This document shows positions 1 to 8,797 of a stretch of DNA of 64,000 nucleotides, one piece after another (the first letter of the stretch is position 1; every line of letters starts with the position of its first letter). The translations under genes and the position numbers were made by a program. Source of the DNA: Cohaesibacter gelatinilyticus (GTDB taxonomy: Bacteria; Pseudomonadota; Alphaproteobacteria; Rhizobiales; Cohaesibacteraceae); the NCBI RefSeq assembly GCF_900215605.1, contig NZ_OBEL01000008.1, positions 78,654 to 142,653 of the forward strand, read 5' to 3'. A model generated the notes under the pieces. It saw only the letters and a list, made by a program, of their open reading frames with translations. It had not been told where the DNA came from and did not search any database.

Positions 1-1027
1 AAATGACGAGAATGATTGTGGTTGCATCCAGAATGGCCCCGAGCAAGAGCAACAGGATATTGACGCCAAGCAGAAAAATCAGAGGATGCACATCCAACCC
101 GACCAGGCTGCTGGCAAGCTGATTGGGAATATTCTCCGACGCGACGATATAATTGAGGATCAAGGCGCCGCCAATGACCAATCCAACAGCCGCCGAGGAC
201 CGCGCCGAGCTGACCAGAATCTCGTAAAGACGATGCAGCTTCAACGCGCGATAGAAAAATGCAGCCAATATCAGCGCATAAGCAGCGGCAACAGCTGCGG
301 CTTCCGTCGGCGTCGTAACACCACCATATATCCCGTAGAGCAAAATGGCAGGCATCAGCAGTGCCGGAAAGGCCTCGACCGTCAATGCAGGCAATTCACG
401 AACCGGAACAGGATCTTCCAGCGGAAAGTTACGCACCTTCGCCAGATAGCTGTTCAAAGCCATCAAGACACATCCCATGACAAGACCGGGAACAATACCG
501 CCGAGGAACAGATAGCCAATGGACTGATCCGAAATCAAAGCATAAAGCACCATGGGAATGGAAGGTGGTATGATGGGTCCGATCGTGGCGGACGCCGCGG
601 TTATGGCCGCTGCATATCCGGGAGGATAGCGTCCCTCCTTGCGCATCATATCAATGATGATCTTGCCAATACCCGCAGCATCTGCGACGGCCGAGCCGGA
701 CATGCCTGAAAAAATCAGAGAAGCAACGACATTGACATGTCCAAGTCCGCCACGAAATCGGCCGACACATGCGACACAGAAATTGAGCAATCGATCTGAA
801 ATCGTACCGGCATTCATTATGTTGGCGGCCACAATGAAAAGCGGGACCGCAAGCAGAACAAAACTTTGATAGACGCCAAACAGAATCTGTTCTCCTGCCA
901 GGGCGATATCCTGCCCGGCAATTGCCAAATAGACTATTGACGCAAGGATGATGGAATAAGCAACCGGTGTACCAATTCCGGCAAGCAGGAGCATGGTGAA
1001 AAGGCAGGCCGCAAATTGAATACTCAT
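1..1027 (-). CDS. dctM: TRAP transporter large permease DctM (3' part cut by window edge)
   Basis: Large membrane subunit of a tripartite ATP-independent periplasmic transporter; in this family it forms the Na+-driven substrate channel in the inner membrane. The 342 visible codons start at the ATG at 1027 and give a very hydrophobic protein with the glycine/proline-rich stretch ITAASATIGPIIPPSIP, a DctM hallmark. The stop codon lies beyond position 1. The start overlaps the dctQ stop by four bases (ATGA), so translation is probably coupled. Last visible gene of the aroQ-gfo-dctPQM group. The family is certain; the substrate is inferred only from neighbours. Confidence 0.93.
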   Translation of the reverse strand, partial: MSIQFAACLFTMLLLAGIGTPVAYSIILASIVYLAIAGQDIALAGEQILFGVYQSFVLLAVPLFIVAANIMNAGTISDRLLNFCVACVGRFRGGLGHVNVVASLIFSGMSGSAVADAAGIGKIIIDMMRKEGRYPPGYAAAITAASATIGPIIPPSIPMVLYALISDQSIGYLFLGGIVPGLVMGCVLMALNSYLAKVRNFPLEDPVPVRELPALTVEAFPALLMPAILLYGIYGGVTTPTEAAAVAAAYALILAAFFYRALKLHRLYEILVSSARSSAAVGLVIGGALILNYIVASENIPNQLASSLVGLDVHPLIFLLGVNILLLLLGAILDATTIILVI

Positions 1028-1527
1028 GTGTCACCCACCTCATGTTTGTGCCAGTCTTCCGGTGCACCCTTTCGCAGGATCAGAACAAACCGATAGGCAT
1101 AGACCGCGATTGTCGCGACCAAAAACACGGCATAAATCGAGAAGATTGTGCGCATGGGAATGCGAAGCGTCGCACTTTTCTTGATTTTCAAAAAATCGAT
1201 ATAGTCCCATGTCGGAGCCAGAGAATAAGCCAGACCGACAACAATGGCAGCAGCGCCACAAAGGGCAAAGATCTGTCGTGTTCGCTTGCCGACCGCATGA
1301 TAGAGCACATCGAATGTAACATGTTCATCATGGCGAACGACAAACGCATTGCCCCAGAATATCATCCATAGCCAAAGCGTCAGACACAGCTCCAGTGTCC
1401 AGCCAAACGGCTCGGCCAAAACATAGCGTGAAAAAATCTGAAGCAGGAAGGTGAGGAACATAGCGGCCAACATTGCCGCCGCTATGCTCTCCGCTCCTTT
1501 GAGGAGCCAATCCTTGAATCTGTTCAT
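1024..1527 (-). CDS. dctQ: TRAP transporter small permease DctQ
   Basis: Small four-helix membrane subunit that pairs with DctM. The 167 residues show four hydrophobic segments (about residues 15-35, 48-68, 87-107 and 129-149). The region LELCLTLWLWMIFWGNAFVVRHDEHV is typical of DctQ. It lies 27 bases downstream of dctP and overlaps dctM by four bases, so dctP, dctQ and dctM are one transcription unit. Nothing in the sequence sets the substrate. Confidence 0.93.
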   Translation of the reverse strand: MNRFKDWLLKGAESIAAAMLAAMFLTFLLQIFSRYVLAEPFGWTLELCLTLWLWMIFWGNAFVVRHDEHVTFDVLYHAVGKRTRQIFALCGAAAIVVGLAYSLAPTWDYIDFLKIKKSATLRIPMRTIFSIYAVFLVATIAVYAYRFVLILRKGAPEDWHKHEVGDT

Positions 1528-1554
1528 TGGTCGGCTCCTCCCCCCACCTAAGTC

Positions 1555-2550
1555 TTAAAGAGCGTTGATTTTTTCCAGAAGTCCTTTCGGCCAGCTTTTG
1601 GCAAACTCGGAATCCACATACATACCTTGTACGCGTTTACGGAAGGATGCCACATCCGGCTCATAAACCTTCAGCCCTTTTTCCTTGAGGAACGAAACAA
1701 GGGATTCTTCGAGCGCAAGCTGCTTCTGGCGACCAAATTCCGCTGCCTCATCTGCAGCAGCCTGTGTCTTGGCCTGCTGCTCTGGTGTCATGCTATCCCA
1801 AACCTTTTTGGAAATCGCAATATAATTGAGATCCACCAGATGCGAGGTCAGAACGATCTGCTTGGTTACTTCATAGAATTTCTTGTCAACAACCGTTGGC
1901 AAGGGATTGTCCTGTCCATCGACAGCACCAGTTTGCAAACCGGTATAAACTTCGGAGAAAGCCATTGGCGTTGGATTGGCACCCAGTGCCTTTCCAAGGA
2001 ACTGCCATGCTGCGGTCCCTGGCATGCGCAAATTGACACCGGCCAGATCTTCAGGCTTCATGACCTTGTCATCCGTGCGCAAGTTTACCTGCCGGCGACC
2101 AAGATACATGACGGTCAAAAGTTTGAGACCGAGCTCATCTTCCACTTTTTTCTTAAACGGGTCCATCAATGGGTCATTGAAAACCGCCACCTGATGCGCA
2201 GCATCACGATGAACATATCCGGCTGCAAAAATCGAGAATTCCGGGAAGAATTCAGCAAGCTCCTGCGCCGAAGCAATGGCCATCTCCAAATTGCCCCGGG
2301 CAATGGCTTCCAATTCGGTGCCTTGCTTGAACAATGAGGAATTCCAATGAGGTTCAAAGTTAGCAAAGTCAGACACACCCGGACCGAATTTTTCGATCAG
2401 AGCGATTGCCCGGGTGCCGGTTGCTGAACCCGATGAAGCCAGACGAAGCTTGATCTTGTCTGCTGCAATTGCACTTGTCGCCAGACTTCCGACAAGCGCA
2501 ACCGTTGCCAGTGCGGACATCATTTTGCGACGTGTAAACTTGATTGTCAT
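1555..2550 (-). CDS. dctP: TRAP transporter substrate-binding protein DctP
   Basis: Periplasmic solute receptor of the TRAP system, 331 residues, the usual DctP length. An N-terminal signal peptide (RRKMM followed by a hydrophobic run and cleavage near SAIAAD) exports it. The conserved features LRMPGTAAWQFLGKALGANPTPMAFSEVYTGLQTGAVDGQDNP are those of DctP receptors: the arginine in LRMP normally binds the carboxylate of the ligand, which points to an organic acid. Two 15-bp palindromes lie in the 124-base gap upstream, so this gene may have its own regulated promoter inside the cluster. Confidence 0.94.
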   Translation of the reverse strand: MTIKFTRRKMMSALATVALVGSLATSAIAADKIKLRLASSGSATGTRAIALIEKFGPGVSDFANFEPHWNSSLFKQGTELEAIARGNLEMAIASAQELAEFFPEFSIFAAGYVHRDAAHQVAVFNDPLMDPFKKKVEDELGLKLLTVMYLGRRQVNLRTDDKVMKPEDLAGVNLRMPGTAAWQFLGKALGANPTPMAFSEVYTGLQTGAVDGQDNPLPTVVDKKFYEVTKQIVLTSHLVDLNYIAISKKVWDSMTPEQQAKTQAAADEAAEFGRQKQLALEESLVSFLKEKGLKVYEPDVASFRKRVQGMYVDSEFAKSWPKGLLEKINAL

Positions 2551-2627
2551 ATATTTTCCTCCCTTGGATGTCAGATTTCAGTTTTGCTCCACCCAACTGA
2601 AATTACGATTTTCTCTTGATAGCACAG

Positions 2628-2670
2628 TGAATTTAAAATTCATAGATATTTTAAAAAATATCTGATATTT
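2628..2670 (-). promoter_or_regulatory. Two tandem palindromes upstream of dctP
   Basis: Two perfect odd-centred 15-bp palindromes lie 78-120 bases before the dctP start: TGAATTTAAAATTCA (2628-2642) and AAATATCTGATATTT (2656-2670). The core of the second, ATATCTGATATTT (2658-2670), recurs at 12 of 13 and 11 of 13 positions in the gntR-aroQ intergenic region. They are therefore probably operators of the local GntR/FCD regulator. This is inference from motif sharing. Confidence 0.5.
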
Positions 2671-2674
2671 ATCG

Positions 2675-3727
2675 TTATGTCTGTTTTTCATGCAGATAGA
2701 CAGGCCTGTTCTGCAACGCTGACAGCTTGATGGATTCAACAGCACGCAAGGATTCAACGGCATCTTGCGCAGAGACGATTGGCTCTGCTTCCTTGCGGAT
2801 CACGTCAATGAAATGCTTCATCTGCAATAACAATGGATCCCTCTTGGGTTCACTGACAGATTTGGCATGGATCGGCTCTTTCCAATGGCCGTGCTCACCG
2901 TGAGACCAGACTTTCATGTCCGGAATCGACAGGGATGCTCTGGTGCCCCCAATCATGTAACAGCTCTGAGATGTTGCCGGATATTCCGGGTTTTCACTGG
3001 CAGTCAGCTCCCAGCTCCAGGGGGCGACAATGGTGTCTGAAAGATTGAATGAACAAAGCGCGCCCGATTTGAAAGCAATCATGGCAACAGCGGTATCTTC
3101 CGTTTCGAAACCACGCTCCTTGTTGGAGGAGATGGCCTGTACCATTTCGATTTCTCCACAAAGATATCGAAGCAGATCAATGTCATGTATCAAATTGACC
3201 ATGATCGGACCACCACCATCCTTGCGACGCCATTCCTGTTCAAAATAATCTTCAGGCTTATAGAGCCAAAAGGATCCATGAACTGAGGTAACCCGGCCAA
3301 GTCCCCCGCTTTTGATCATCTCTTTTGCCCTGCATATCCAGGGATTATGTCGCCTGTGGTGGCCAACCAGAACAGGAACATCATTGTCTGCAGCCGCTTT
3401 TACCAGCTCCTCTGCAGCAGAACAGGATGTCGCGATCGGCTTTTCAACCAGGATCGGAATCCCGGCATTCACACACTCTACGCCATTTACCACATGAACC
3501 TGATTGGGCGTCGCCAGCACGGCTCCATCGGGCGAGCTTGCCAGGATCATATCGCCGATTGACGGATACCAGGGAATATGTCTGGACTTTGCAAAATCTT
3601 GCCCCGCCTCTGACGGGTCAACGATACTGTCGATGATGATATCGTCATCAAGCTTGCGCATCACATCAAAGTGCCGCCGACCAATCAGCCCCGCCCCGAC
3701 AAGGGCGATCTTTTTCTTGGCTCTCAT
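2675..3727 (-). CDS. Gfo/Idh/MocA family NAD(P)-dependent oxidoreductase
   Basis: A soluble NAD(P)-dependent dehydrogenase of 350 residues. The N-terminal Rossmann fold carries GAGLIGRRH (about residues 11-19) and the family lysine motif EKP (about 93-95). The C-terminal half is the alpha/beta domain that binds a sugar or cyclitol-like substrate. The start overlaps the aroQ stop by four bases. Neighbouring 3-dehydroquinase and a TRAP importer suggest it may oxidise quinate, shikimate or a related cyclitol acid. This is only contextual, because the family also covers inositol and many sugar dehydrogenases. Confidence 0.88.
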   Translation of the reverse strand: MRAKKKIALVGAGLIGRRHFDVMRKLDDDIIIDSIVDPSEAGQDFAKSRHIPWYPSIGDMILASSPDGAVLATPNQVHVVNGVECVNAGIPILVEKPIATSCSAAEELVKAAADNDVPVLVGHHRRHNPWICRAKEMIKSGGLGRVTSVHGSFWLYKPEDYFEQEWRRKDGGGPIMVNLIHDIDLLRYLCGEIEMVQAISSNKERGFETEDTAVAMIAFKSGALCSFNLSDTIVAPWSWELTASENPEYPATSQSCYMIGGTRASLSIPDMKVWSHGEHGHWKEPIHAKSVSEPKRDPLLLQMKHFIDVIRKEAEPIVSAQDAVESLRAVESIKLSALQNRPVYLHEKQT

Positions 3728-4161
3728 AGCAGAACACTCGCCATGCGGCGCAGTGCCAGCTCATAACCATCCGTTCCAAATCCAGCCATCACACCATCTG
3801 CACGCAACGAGACAAAGGATTTGTGACGAAATGCCTGACGCTTGTGAATGTTGGAAACATGCACTTCAAGCACTGTTCCAATGAAGGCGTTCAACGCATC
3901 CAGTATGGCAACCGATGTATGAGAATATCCACCCGGATTGATGATGATACCATGGGCATAGGTTCGCGCCTCATGGATCAGCTCAATCATTGCCCCCTCA
4001 TAATTGGTTTGTTCAAAGCGTACAGTCAGACCCAAATCATCCGCCAAAACCCGGCAGCGCTGTTCCACGTCATCCAGGGTTACTTCGCCATAGACATCTT
4101 TTTGCCGCTCTCCGAGCAAATTCAGATTTGGTCCGTTCAAAAATAAAATTCTTTTTTCCAT
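3724..4161 (-). CDS. aroQ: Type II 3-dehydroquinate dehydratase
   Basis: Interconverts 3-dehydroquinate and 3-dehydroshikimate; the type II enzyme serves both shikimate biosynthesis and quinate breakdown. Family motifs are clear: [13 protein letters not shown] near the N terminus with the catalytic tyrosine in [30 protein letters not shown]. The ATG at 4161 gives 145 residues, the normal size. An upstream in-frame start at 4194 would add eleven residues not seen in the family. Placement in a TRAP/dehydrogenase operon under a GntR regulator suggests the catabolic role. Confidence 0.93.
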   Translation of the reverse strand: MEKRILFLNGPNLNLLGERQKDVYGEVTLDDVEQRCRVLADDLGLTVRFEQTNYEGAMIELIHEARTYAHGIIINPGGYSHTSVAILDALNAFIGTVLEVHVSNIHKRQAFRHKSFVSLRADGVMAGFGTDGYELALRRMASVLL

Positions 4162-4303
4162 CGAGACAATCCTTGTTTCAGCCAATCTACACAATGAACC
4201 CAGCTTCGTCGGTTTGATCGCCTAGGCTGAACAGATCACCGGTTCGAGAGCATTGCTGCATCTTCATCACAGAGATTATAAGTCTTGTCCGATTTCGTCA
4301 ATA

Positions 4304-4335
4304 ATATATGATATTTTTATTATTATCTGATTTTT
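4304..4335. promoter_or_regulatory. Candidate GntR/FCD operator region between aroQ and its regulator
   Basis: In the AT-rich divergent gap, ATATATGATATTT (4304-4316) and TTATCTGATTTTT (4323-4335) match the palindromic core ATATCTGATATTT seen upstream of dctP at 12 and 11 of 13 positions. Two adjacent copies about 19 bases apart, between a regulator gene and the operon it would control, suggest an autoregulated operator. Confidence 0.5.
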
Positions 4336-4407
4336 ACTCCTGTTTATAAAATTGCAAAAATTTATTATTTTGCTGACATTTTTCATTTGCTCCGCTATTT
4401 TCGACCA

Positions 4408-5070
4408 ATGCAAAACACAGCCCATACAGTAGGTCTCAGCACCTATGCCACCATTCGCGAAGACATCATCTTCGGTCGTCTTGAGCCTGATTTGAAGCTC
4501 AAGCTCGATCAGATGAAAAACCGCTACAAGGCAAGTATCTCCACCGTCAGAGAAAGTTTGAACCGTCTTGCAAGCGAGGGCTTTGTTGTGGCTGAGGAGC
4601 AGCGCGGCTTCTTTGTGGCGCCCGTATCGCGAGGTGATTTGGAAGAAATTGCAGCGCTTCGTGTATTGCTGGAATGCAGCGCCCTGGAGCAATCCATCGA
4701 CAATGGCGATACCGAATGGGAAGGCAATGTTGCAGCCGCTCATCACAAGCTGCATCGTATGGAACAAAAAATGCTTTCCGGCGATGAAACGCAAAAAGAG
4801 CTATGGAAACGCTACGACTGGGAATTCCATCAAGCTCTTATTTTCGCCTGCGGCTCAAAGAATCTCTTGTCATTGCATCGCACTGTTTTCGACAAATATC
4901 TTCGGTATCAGATGCAGGTTCTGACCTTTCGCGGCGCACCTGCGGCCGAAGAACATCGCCTGCTTTTTGAAGCTGCACTCGACCGCGACAAGAAAACGGC
5001 GGTCAAAATACTCAAACAGCATGTCATCAGCTGCCTCAACCAAACATATAGCGAACTCATCACCGGCTAA
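4408..5070 (+). CDS. GntR-family regulator, FCD (FadR-like) subfamily
   Basis: A 220-residue transcription factor with an N-terminal winged helix (YATIREDIIFGRLEPDLKL through STVRESLNRLASEGFV) and an all-helical FCD ligand domain. The metal/ligand histidine positions are visible around AAHHKLH, WEFHQAL and EEHRLLF. Members usually sense an organic acid and derepress adjacent catabolic genes. It is divergent from aroQ-gfo-dctPQM, so it is the likely local regulator. I prefer ATG 4408 over the upstream TTG at 4387, which adds seven non-conserved residues. Confidence 0.9.
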   Translation: MQNTAHTVGLSTYATIREDIIFGRLEPDLKLKLDQMKNRYKASISTVRESLNRLASEGFVVAEEQRGFFVAPVSRGDLEEIAALRVLLECSALEQSIDNGDTEWEGNVAAAHHKLHRMEQKMLSGDETQKELWKRYDWEFHQALIFACGSKNLLSLHRTVFDKYLRYQMQVLTFRGAPAAEEHRLLFEAALDRDKKTAVKILKQHVISCLNQTYSELITG

Positions 5071-5085
5071 CCTACCATGTCAAGA

Positions 5086-6093
5086 TCAGAGCGTATCGGC
5101 CATCTCGGTTGAGATGTCGAGCAATTGCATCTTGTCTTTGAGCGGCATGTCGGGATTTTCCTTGCGCGCCAATATGGCTTTGGCGGCACGCAGGCCGATT
5201 TCATAGCGGGGAACATGCGTGGTTGCCAAACGGGTCGGCAGGCCATCCAGCATGTCGAGCCCATTGAAACCCGCCAGGGCAATATCGTCGGGTATGCTCA
5301 GACCACTTGTCATGCAATGCATCAGCCCGCCGACAGCCAGAAGATCGCTGGAATAATATAGACAATCAAGATCGGGGCTGCGCTCCATCAGCGTCACGGT
5401 CATATCCCTGCCCTTGGCAATGGAAGAGCGCGCATCATAATAAATCTCATCCGATAGTTGCATGTCGTTTTGCGCCAGTTCGGACTTGAACCCTTCCAAC
5501 CGTTTCTGAGCACGGAAATCCAACGGCATCTGCGTGCCAACAAAGCCGATTTTGCGATAGCCCCGTTCCATGATCAGACGTGCCATATCCTGCCCGGCCT
5601 GCCGATGAGAGATGCCGATACACATATCGATAGGATCTCCATCACAATCCATGATCTCGATGATCGGGATATTGGCCGCTTCCAGCATCTTTTGCGCGGC
5701 CTCGGTATGATGAAGACCAGCCAGAATGATCCCTTGCGGTTGCCAGGACAGCATATCATTGATCACCCGCTCTTCCTGCTCCAGATCATAGTTGGAGACC
5801 CCAAAGACAGGCTGGAGTTCCGATTCCGCCAATGCATCCGAGATGCCGGTCAAAACTTCCGGGAATACATAGTTTCGAATGGATGGCACAATGACAGCCA
5901 CAAGATTGACCGAACGGGATGCCAACCCACCTGCGATACGATTGGGTACATAGCCAAGCTCACGGGCAGCGGTTTTCACTTTCTCTTTCGTGCGATCAGA
6001 CACATCACCAACACCGCGCAAAACACGTGAGGCAGTCATTTCACTGACCCCTGCCAGTTGGGCGACATTTTTCAAAGTTGGCTTCTGGCCCAT
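5086..6093 (-). CDS. LacI-family repressor, GntR (gluconate) type, of the Entner-Doudoroff operon
   Basis: A 335-residue LacI/GalR regulator. The N-terminal helix-turn-helix and hinge helix are clear (TLKNVAQLAGVSEMTASRVLRG, then ELGYVPNRIAGGLASR), followed by a periplasmic-binding-like sensor domain. It resembles gluconate-utilisation repressors in sequence character and position. It is divergent from edd, and a perfect LacI-type palindrome lies in the edd leader. A sugar acid or an ED-pathway intermediate is the likely inducer, by analogy. It converges on the GntR/FCD gene with a 15-base gap. Confidence 0.9.
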   Translation of the reverse strand: MGQKPTLKNVAQLAGVSEMTASRVLRGVGDVSDRTKEKVKTAARELGYVPNRIAGGLASRSVNLVAVIVPSIRNYVFPEVLTGISDALAESELQPVFGVSNYDLEQEERVINDMLSWQPQGIILAGLHHTEAAQKMLEAANIPIIEIMDCDGDPIDMCIGISHRQAGQDMARLIMERGYRKIGFVGTQMPLDFRAQKRLEGFKSELAQNDMQLSDEIYYDARSSIAKGRDMTVTLMERSPDLDCLYYSSDLLAVGGLMHCMTSGLSIPDDIALAGFNGLDMLDGLPTRLATTHVPRYEIGLRAAKAILARKENPDMPLKDKMQLLDISTEMADTL

Positions 6094-6144
6094 CTCATTC
6101 TCTTCAAAGCAGCAGATTAACTGGATTTGTATCCTATATCAGGT

Positions 6145-6154
6145 GATGCGCATC
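6145..6154. promoter_or_regulatory. Short palindrome in the lacI-edd intergenic region
   Basis: GATGCGCATC is a perfect 10-bp palindrome with a central CG, as in LacI-family operators. It lies 51 bases upstream of the repressor start and could be a second, autoregulatory site. It differs in sequence from the main 6231-6246 site, so the assignment is weak. Confidence 0.25.
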
Positions 6155-6230
6155 CTAGGCCAGAAACAATCGGCAGGAGAAGTGAATTTTCTTATCAGAA
6201 ACAGTCTTGCAAAAATCAGCATTTCTCTAT

Positions 6231-6246
6231 ATGTTAGCGCTAACAT
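6231..6246. promoter_or_regulatory. LacI-family operator in the edd leader
   Basis: ATGTTAGCGCTAACAT is a perfect 16-bp palindrome with the central CG typical of LacI/GntR-type operators (compare the ATGTTA...TAACAT shape of gluconate operators). It sits 27 bases upstream of the chosen edd ATG, where repressor binding would block transcription. The adjacent LacI-family gene is the obvious ligand. Confidence 0.8.
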
Positions 6247-6272
6247 TTTCCCACATGCTGGGGTACAGGACC

Positions 6273-8087
6273 ATGAACAGACCTTTGCAAGACCAAATCA
6301 GGCGCGTAACAGATCGCATCCGCGAGCGCAGCCGCAACAGCCGGGCCGCCTATCTCGCCAAGGTCGAGCGAGCGATTGAACAGGGGCCTGGCCGAGCGCA
6401 TATGACTTGCGGTAACTTGGCTCACGCCTTTGCTGCTGCCCCTGTCGCAGACAAGACAAGACTGGCGGAGGCCCGCACGCCCAATCTTGGTATTGTCACC
6501 GCTTATAATGACATGCTCTCTGCCCACCAGCCTTATGAGCGCTATCCGGACCTTATTCGCGAGGCTGCTCGCGAAATGGGGGCAACCGCCCAGGTCGCTG
6601 GTGGTGTGCCGGCCATGTGCGATGGCGTCACGCAAGGGCAAGACGGTATGGATCTTTCGCTTTTCTCGCGCGATCTGATTGCCATGGCGTCCGGCATTGC
6701 CCTGTCTCATAATGTTTATGACAGCGCGGTTTTTCTTGGTGTTTGTGACAAGATCGTACCAGGACTGGTCATTGCTGCGGCGACCTTTGGTCACCTCCCT
6801 GCGGTCTTTGTACCAGCCGGTCCCATGACATCCGGCCTTCCCAATGATGAAAAGGCCCGCGTGCGTCAGGAATTTGCCAAAGGTCTCGTTGGACGTGAAG
6901 AGCTGCTGAAATCAGAGATGGCGTCCTATCACGGACCGGGTACCTGTACCTTCTATGGCACCGCCAATTCCAATCAGATGCTGATGGAGTTCATGGGTTT
7001 GCAACTCCCCGGTGCATCCTTCGTCAATCCTGGCGATGATATGCGTGATATCCTGACCAAGGCGGCTGCAAAGCGCGCTTTGGAAATCACCTCTCTTGGC
7101 AATGATTTCCGCCCGACTGCCCATATTCTGGATGAGCGGGCCATCGTCAATGGCATGGTCGGCCTGAATGCAACCGGTGGCTCCACCAATCTTCTGATCC
7201 ATCTGCTGGCAATGGCGAAAGCTGCTGGCATTCTGATTGATTGGGAAGACTTTGCCGACATATCCGAAATCACTCCACTCCTTGCACGGGTTTATCCCAA
7301 TGGTCTGGCAGATGTGAACCATTTCCATGCTGCCGGCGGGTTGGGTCTTGTGGTGAGCGAGCTCTTGAAAGGTGGTCTCTTGCATGAAGATGCAAGAACC
7401 ATCGCCGGAGACGGCATGGAGCTATATACCCGTGAGCCAAAGGTGAGTGGTGACAAGGATGTGACCTGGATTGCGGGCGCGGGCATTTCGCTTGATGATC
7501 GCATCATCAGCACGTTCGACAAGCCGTTTCAGGATACCGGTGGCTTGAAGCGCCTTGCCGGCAATCTCGGTGCAGCAGTGATGAAAGTCTCCGCAGTTGC
7601 CCCAGAGCGCCATCTGATTGAAGCGCCTGTCCAGATCTTTACCAACCAACCCGATGTCAGAACGGCCTTTCAGACAGGTGAGTTGGACCGGGATGTTGTG
7701 GTGGTGGTCCGCTATCAGGGGCCGAAAGCCAACGGCATGCCCGAACTACACAATCTCACGCCCATCCTGGCTGTCCTTCAGGACCGTGGCTACAAGGTCG
7801 CTCTGGTTACCGATGGCCGTATGTCTGGTGCATCAGGTAAGGTTCCTACTGCCATTCATGTCAGCCCCGAGGCACTGGACGGTGGTCCAATTGCCAAACT
7901 TCAAAATGGTGACATGGTGCGAGTGGATGCCGGGAATGGTAAGCTTGAAATTCTTGATCCAACGGTTCTGGATCGTTCTTTCACAGCGCCAGATCTTTCT
8001 GACAGTCACGAAGGCTTGGGACGAGAGATGTTTGCTACCTTCCGCCAGTCCGTTGGTTCCGCCGAGACCGGCGCAACAATTTTTTAG
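6273..8087 (+). CDS. edd: Phosphogluconate dehydratase (6-phosphogluconate dehydratase)
   Basis: Dehydrates 6-phosphogluconate to KDPG, the committing step of the Entner-Doudoroff pathway. It is an iron-sulfur enzyme of the IlvD/Edd family. The 604 residues match the usual 603-610. Family motifs visible include [59 protein letters not shown] and [12 protein letters not shown]. An upstream in-frame ATG at 6207 is rejected because the operator at 6231-6246 would lie inside the coding region. First gene of edd-eda-zwf-pgl. Confidence 0.97.
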   Translation: MNRPLQDQIRRVTDRIRERSRNSRAAYLAKVERAIEQGPGRAHMTCGNLAHAFAAAPVADKTRLAEARTPNLGIVTAYNDMLSAHQPYERYPDLIREAAREMGATAQVAGGVPAMCDGVTQGQDGMDLSLFSRDLIAMASGIALSHNVYDSAVFLGVCDKIVPGLVIAAATFGHLPAVFVPAGPMTSGLPNDEKARVRQEFAKGLVGREELLKSEMASYHGPGTCTFYGTANSNQMLMEFMGLQLPGASFVNPGDDMRDILTKAAAKRALEITSLGNDFRPTAHILDERAIVNGMVGLNATGGSTNLLIHLLAMAKAAGILIDWEDFADISEITPLLARVYPNGLADVNHFHAAGGLGLVVSELLKGGLLHEDARTIAGDGMELYTREPKVSGDKDVTWIAGAGISLDDRIISTFDKPFQDTGGLKRLAGNLGAAVMKVSAVAPERHLIEAPVQIFTNQPDVRTAFQTGELDRDVVVVVRYQGPKANGMPELHNLTPILAVLQDRGYKVALVTDGRMSGASGKVPTAIHVSPEALDGGPIAKLQNGDMVRVDAGNGKLEILDPTVLDRSFTAPDLSDSHEGLGREMFATFRQSVGSAETGATIF

Positions 8088-8100
8088 AGAAGTCTGACCC

Positions 8101-8754
8101 ATGACAATGAATTCTTCGCTTGACCAAAGTAATGAGCGCTTGAAACATATTTGTTCTGTTGCTCCTGTTATTCCGGTTCTGGTAGTTGACGATGTGGCCC
8201 ACGCGGTCCCGCTGGCCAAGGCTCTGGTGGCGGGCGGTCTGCCGGTACTGGAAGTGACCTTGCGCACTCCTGTAGCCCTTGATGTCATCAAGGCCATGTC
8301 GGACGTTGAAGGCGGCATTGTCGGAGCTGGGACAGTTCTTGGCCAGAAAGATGTTCTGGCCGCAAAAGATGCCGGGGCGCAATTTGCGGTTTCCCCCGGT
8401 GCAACCCCGGATTTGCTGACCGCTTGCGAAGCAGCAGATCTACCCCTACTTGCAGGAGCATCAACAGCATCCGAAGCCATGGCTCTTCTTGAGCGTGGCT
8501 ATCGTTATGCCAAGTTCTTTCCTGCAGAAGCTGCGGGTGGAGCGGCGATGATTCAAGCCCTGAATGGCCCTCTCCCGCAGCTTCATTTTTGTCCGACCGG
8601 GGGGGTGAGCCCGGACAATATCGGCTCCTATCTATCGCTTCCCAATGTTGTTTGTGCAGGTGGGTCCTGGGTGGCTCCGAAAAGTCTTGTCAAAGAAGGC
8701 AAATGGGATGACATTGAAGAACTGGCCCGGCAAGCAGCTCAACTACCGCGCTGA
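8101..8754 (+). CDS. eda: KDPG aldolase (2-keto-3-deoxy-6-phosphogluconate aldolase)
   Basis: Class I aldolase that splits KDPG into pyruvate and glyceraldehyde 3-phosphate. The Schiff-base lysine lies in [12 protein letters not shown], and the catalytic glutamate in LEVTLRT. GAGTVL and SPGATPD complete the TIM-barrel motifs. The length of 217 residues is typical. It starts 13 bases after edd, so the two enzymes are produced together. Confidence 0.97.
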   Translation: MTMNSSLDQSNERLKHICSVAPVIPVLVVDDVAHAVPLAKALVAGGLPVLEVTLRTPVALDVIKAMSDVEGGIVGAGTVLGQKDVLAAKDAGAQFAVSPGATPDLLTACEAADLPLLAGASTASEAMALLERGYRYAKFFPAEAAGGAAMIQALNGPLPQLHFCPTGGVSPDNIGSYLSLPNVVCAGGSWVAPKSLVKEGKWDDIEELARQAAQLPR

Positions 8755-8797
8755 ATTGATTTCTGTTCCCAGGATGGCAACAACATGAGGACCGAAC

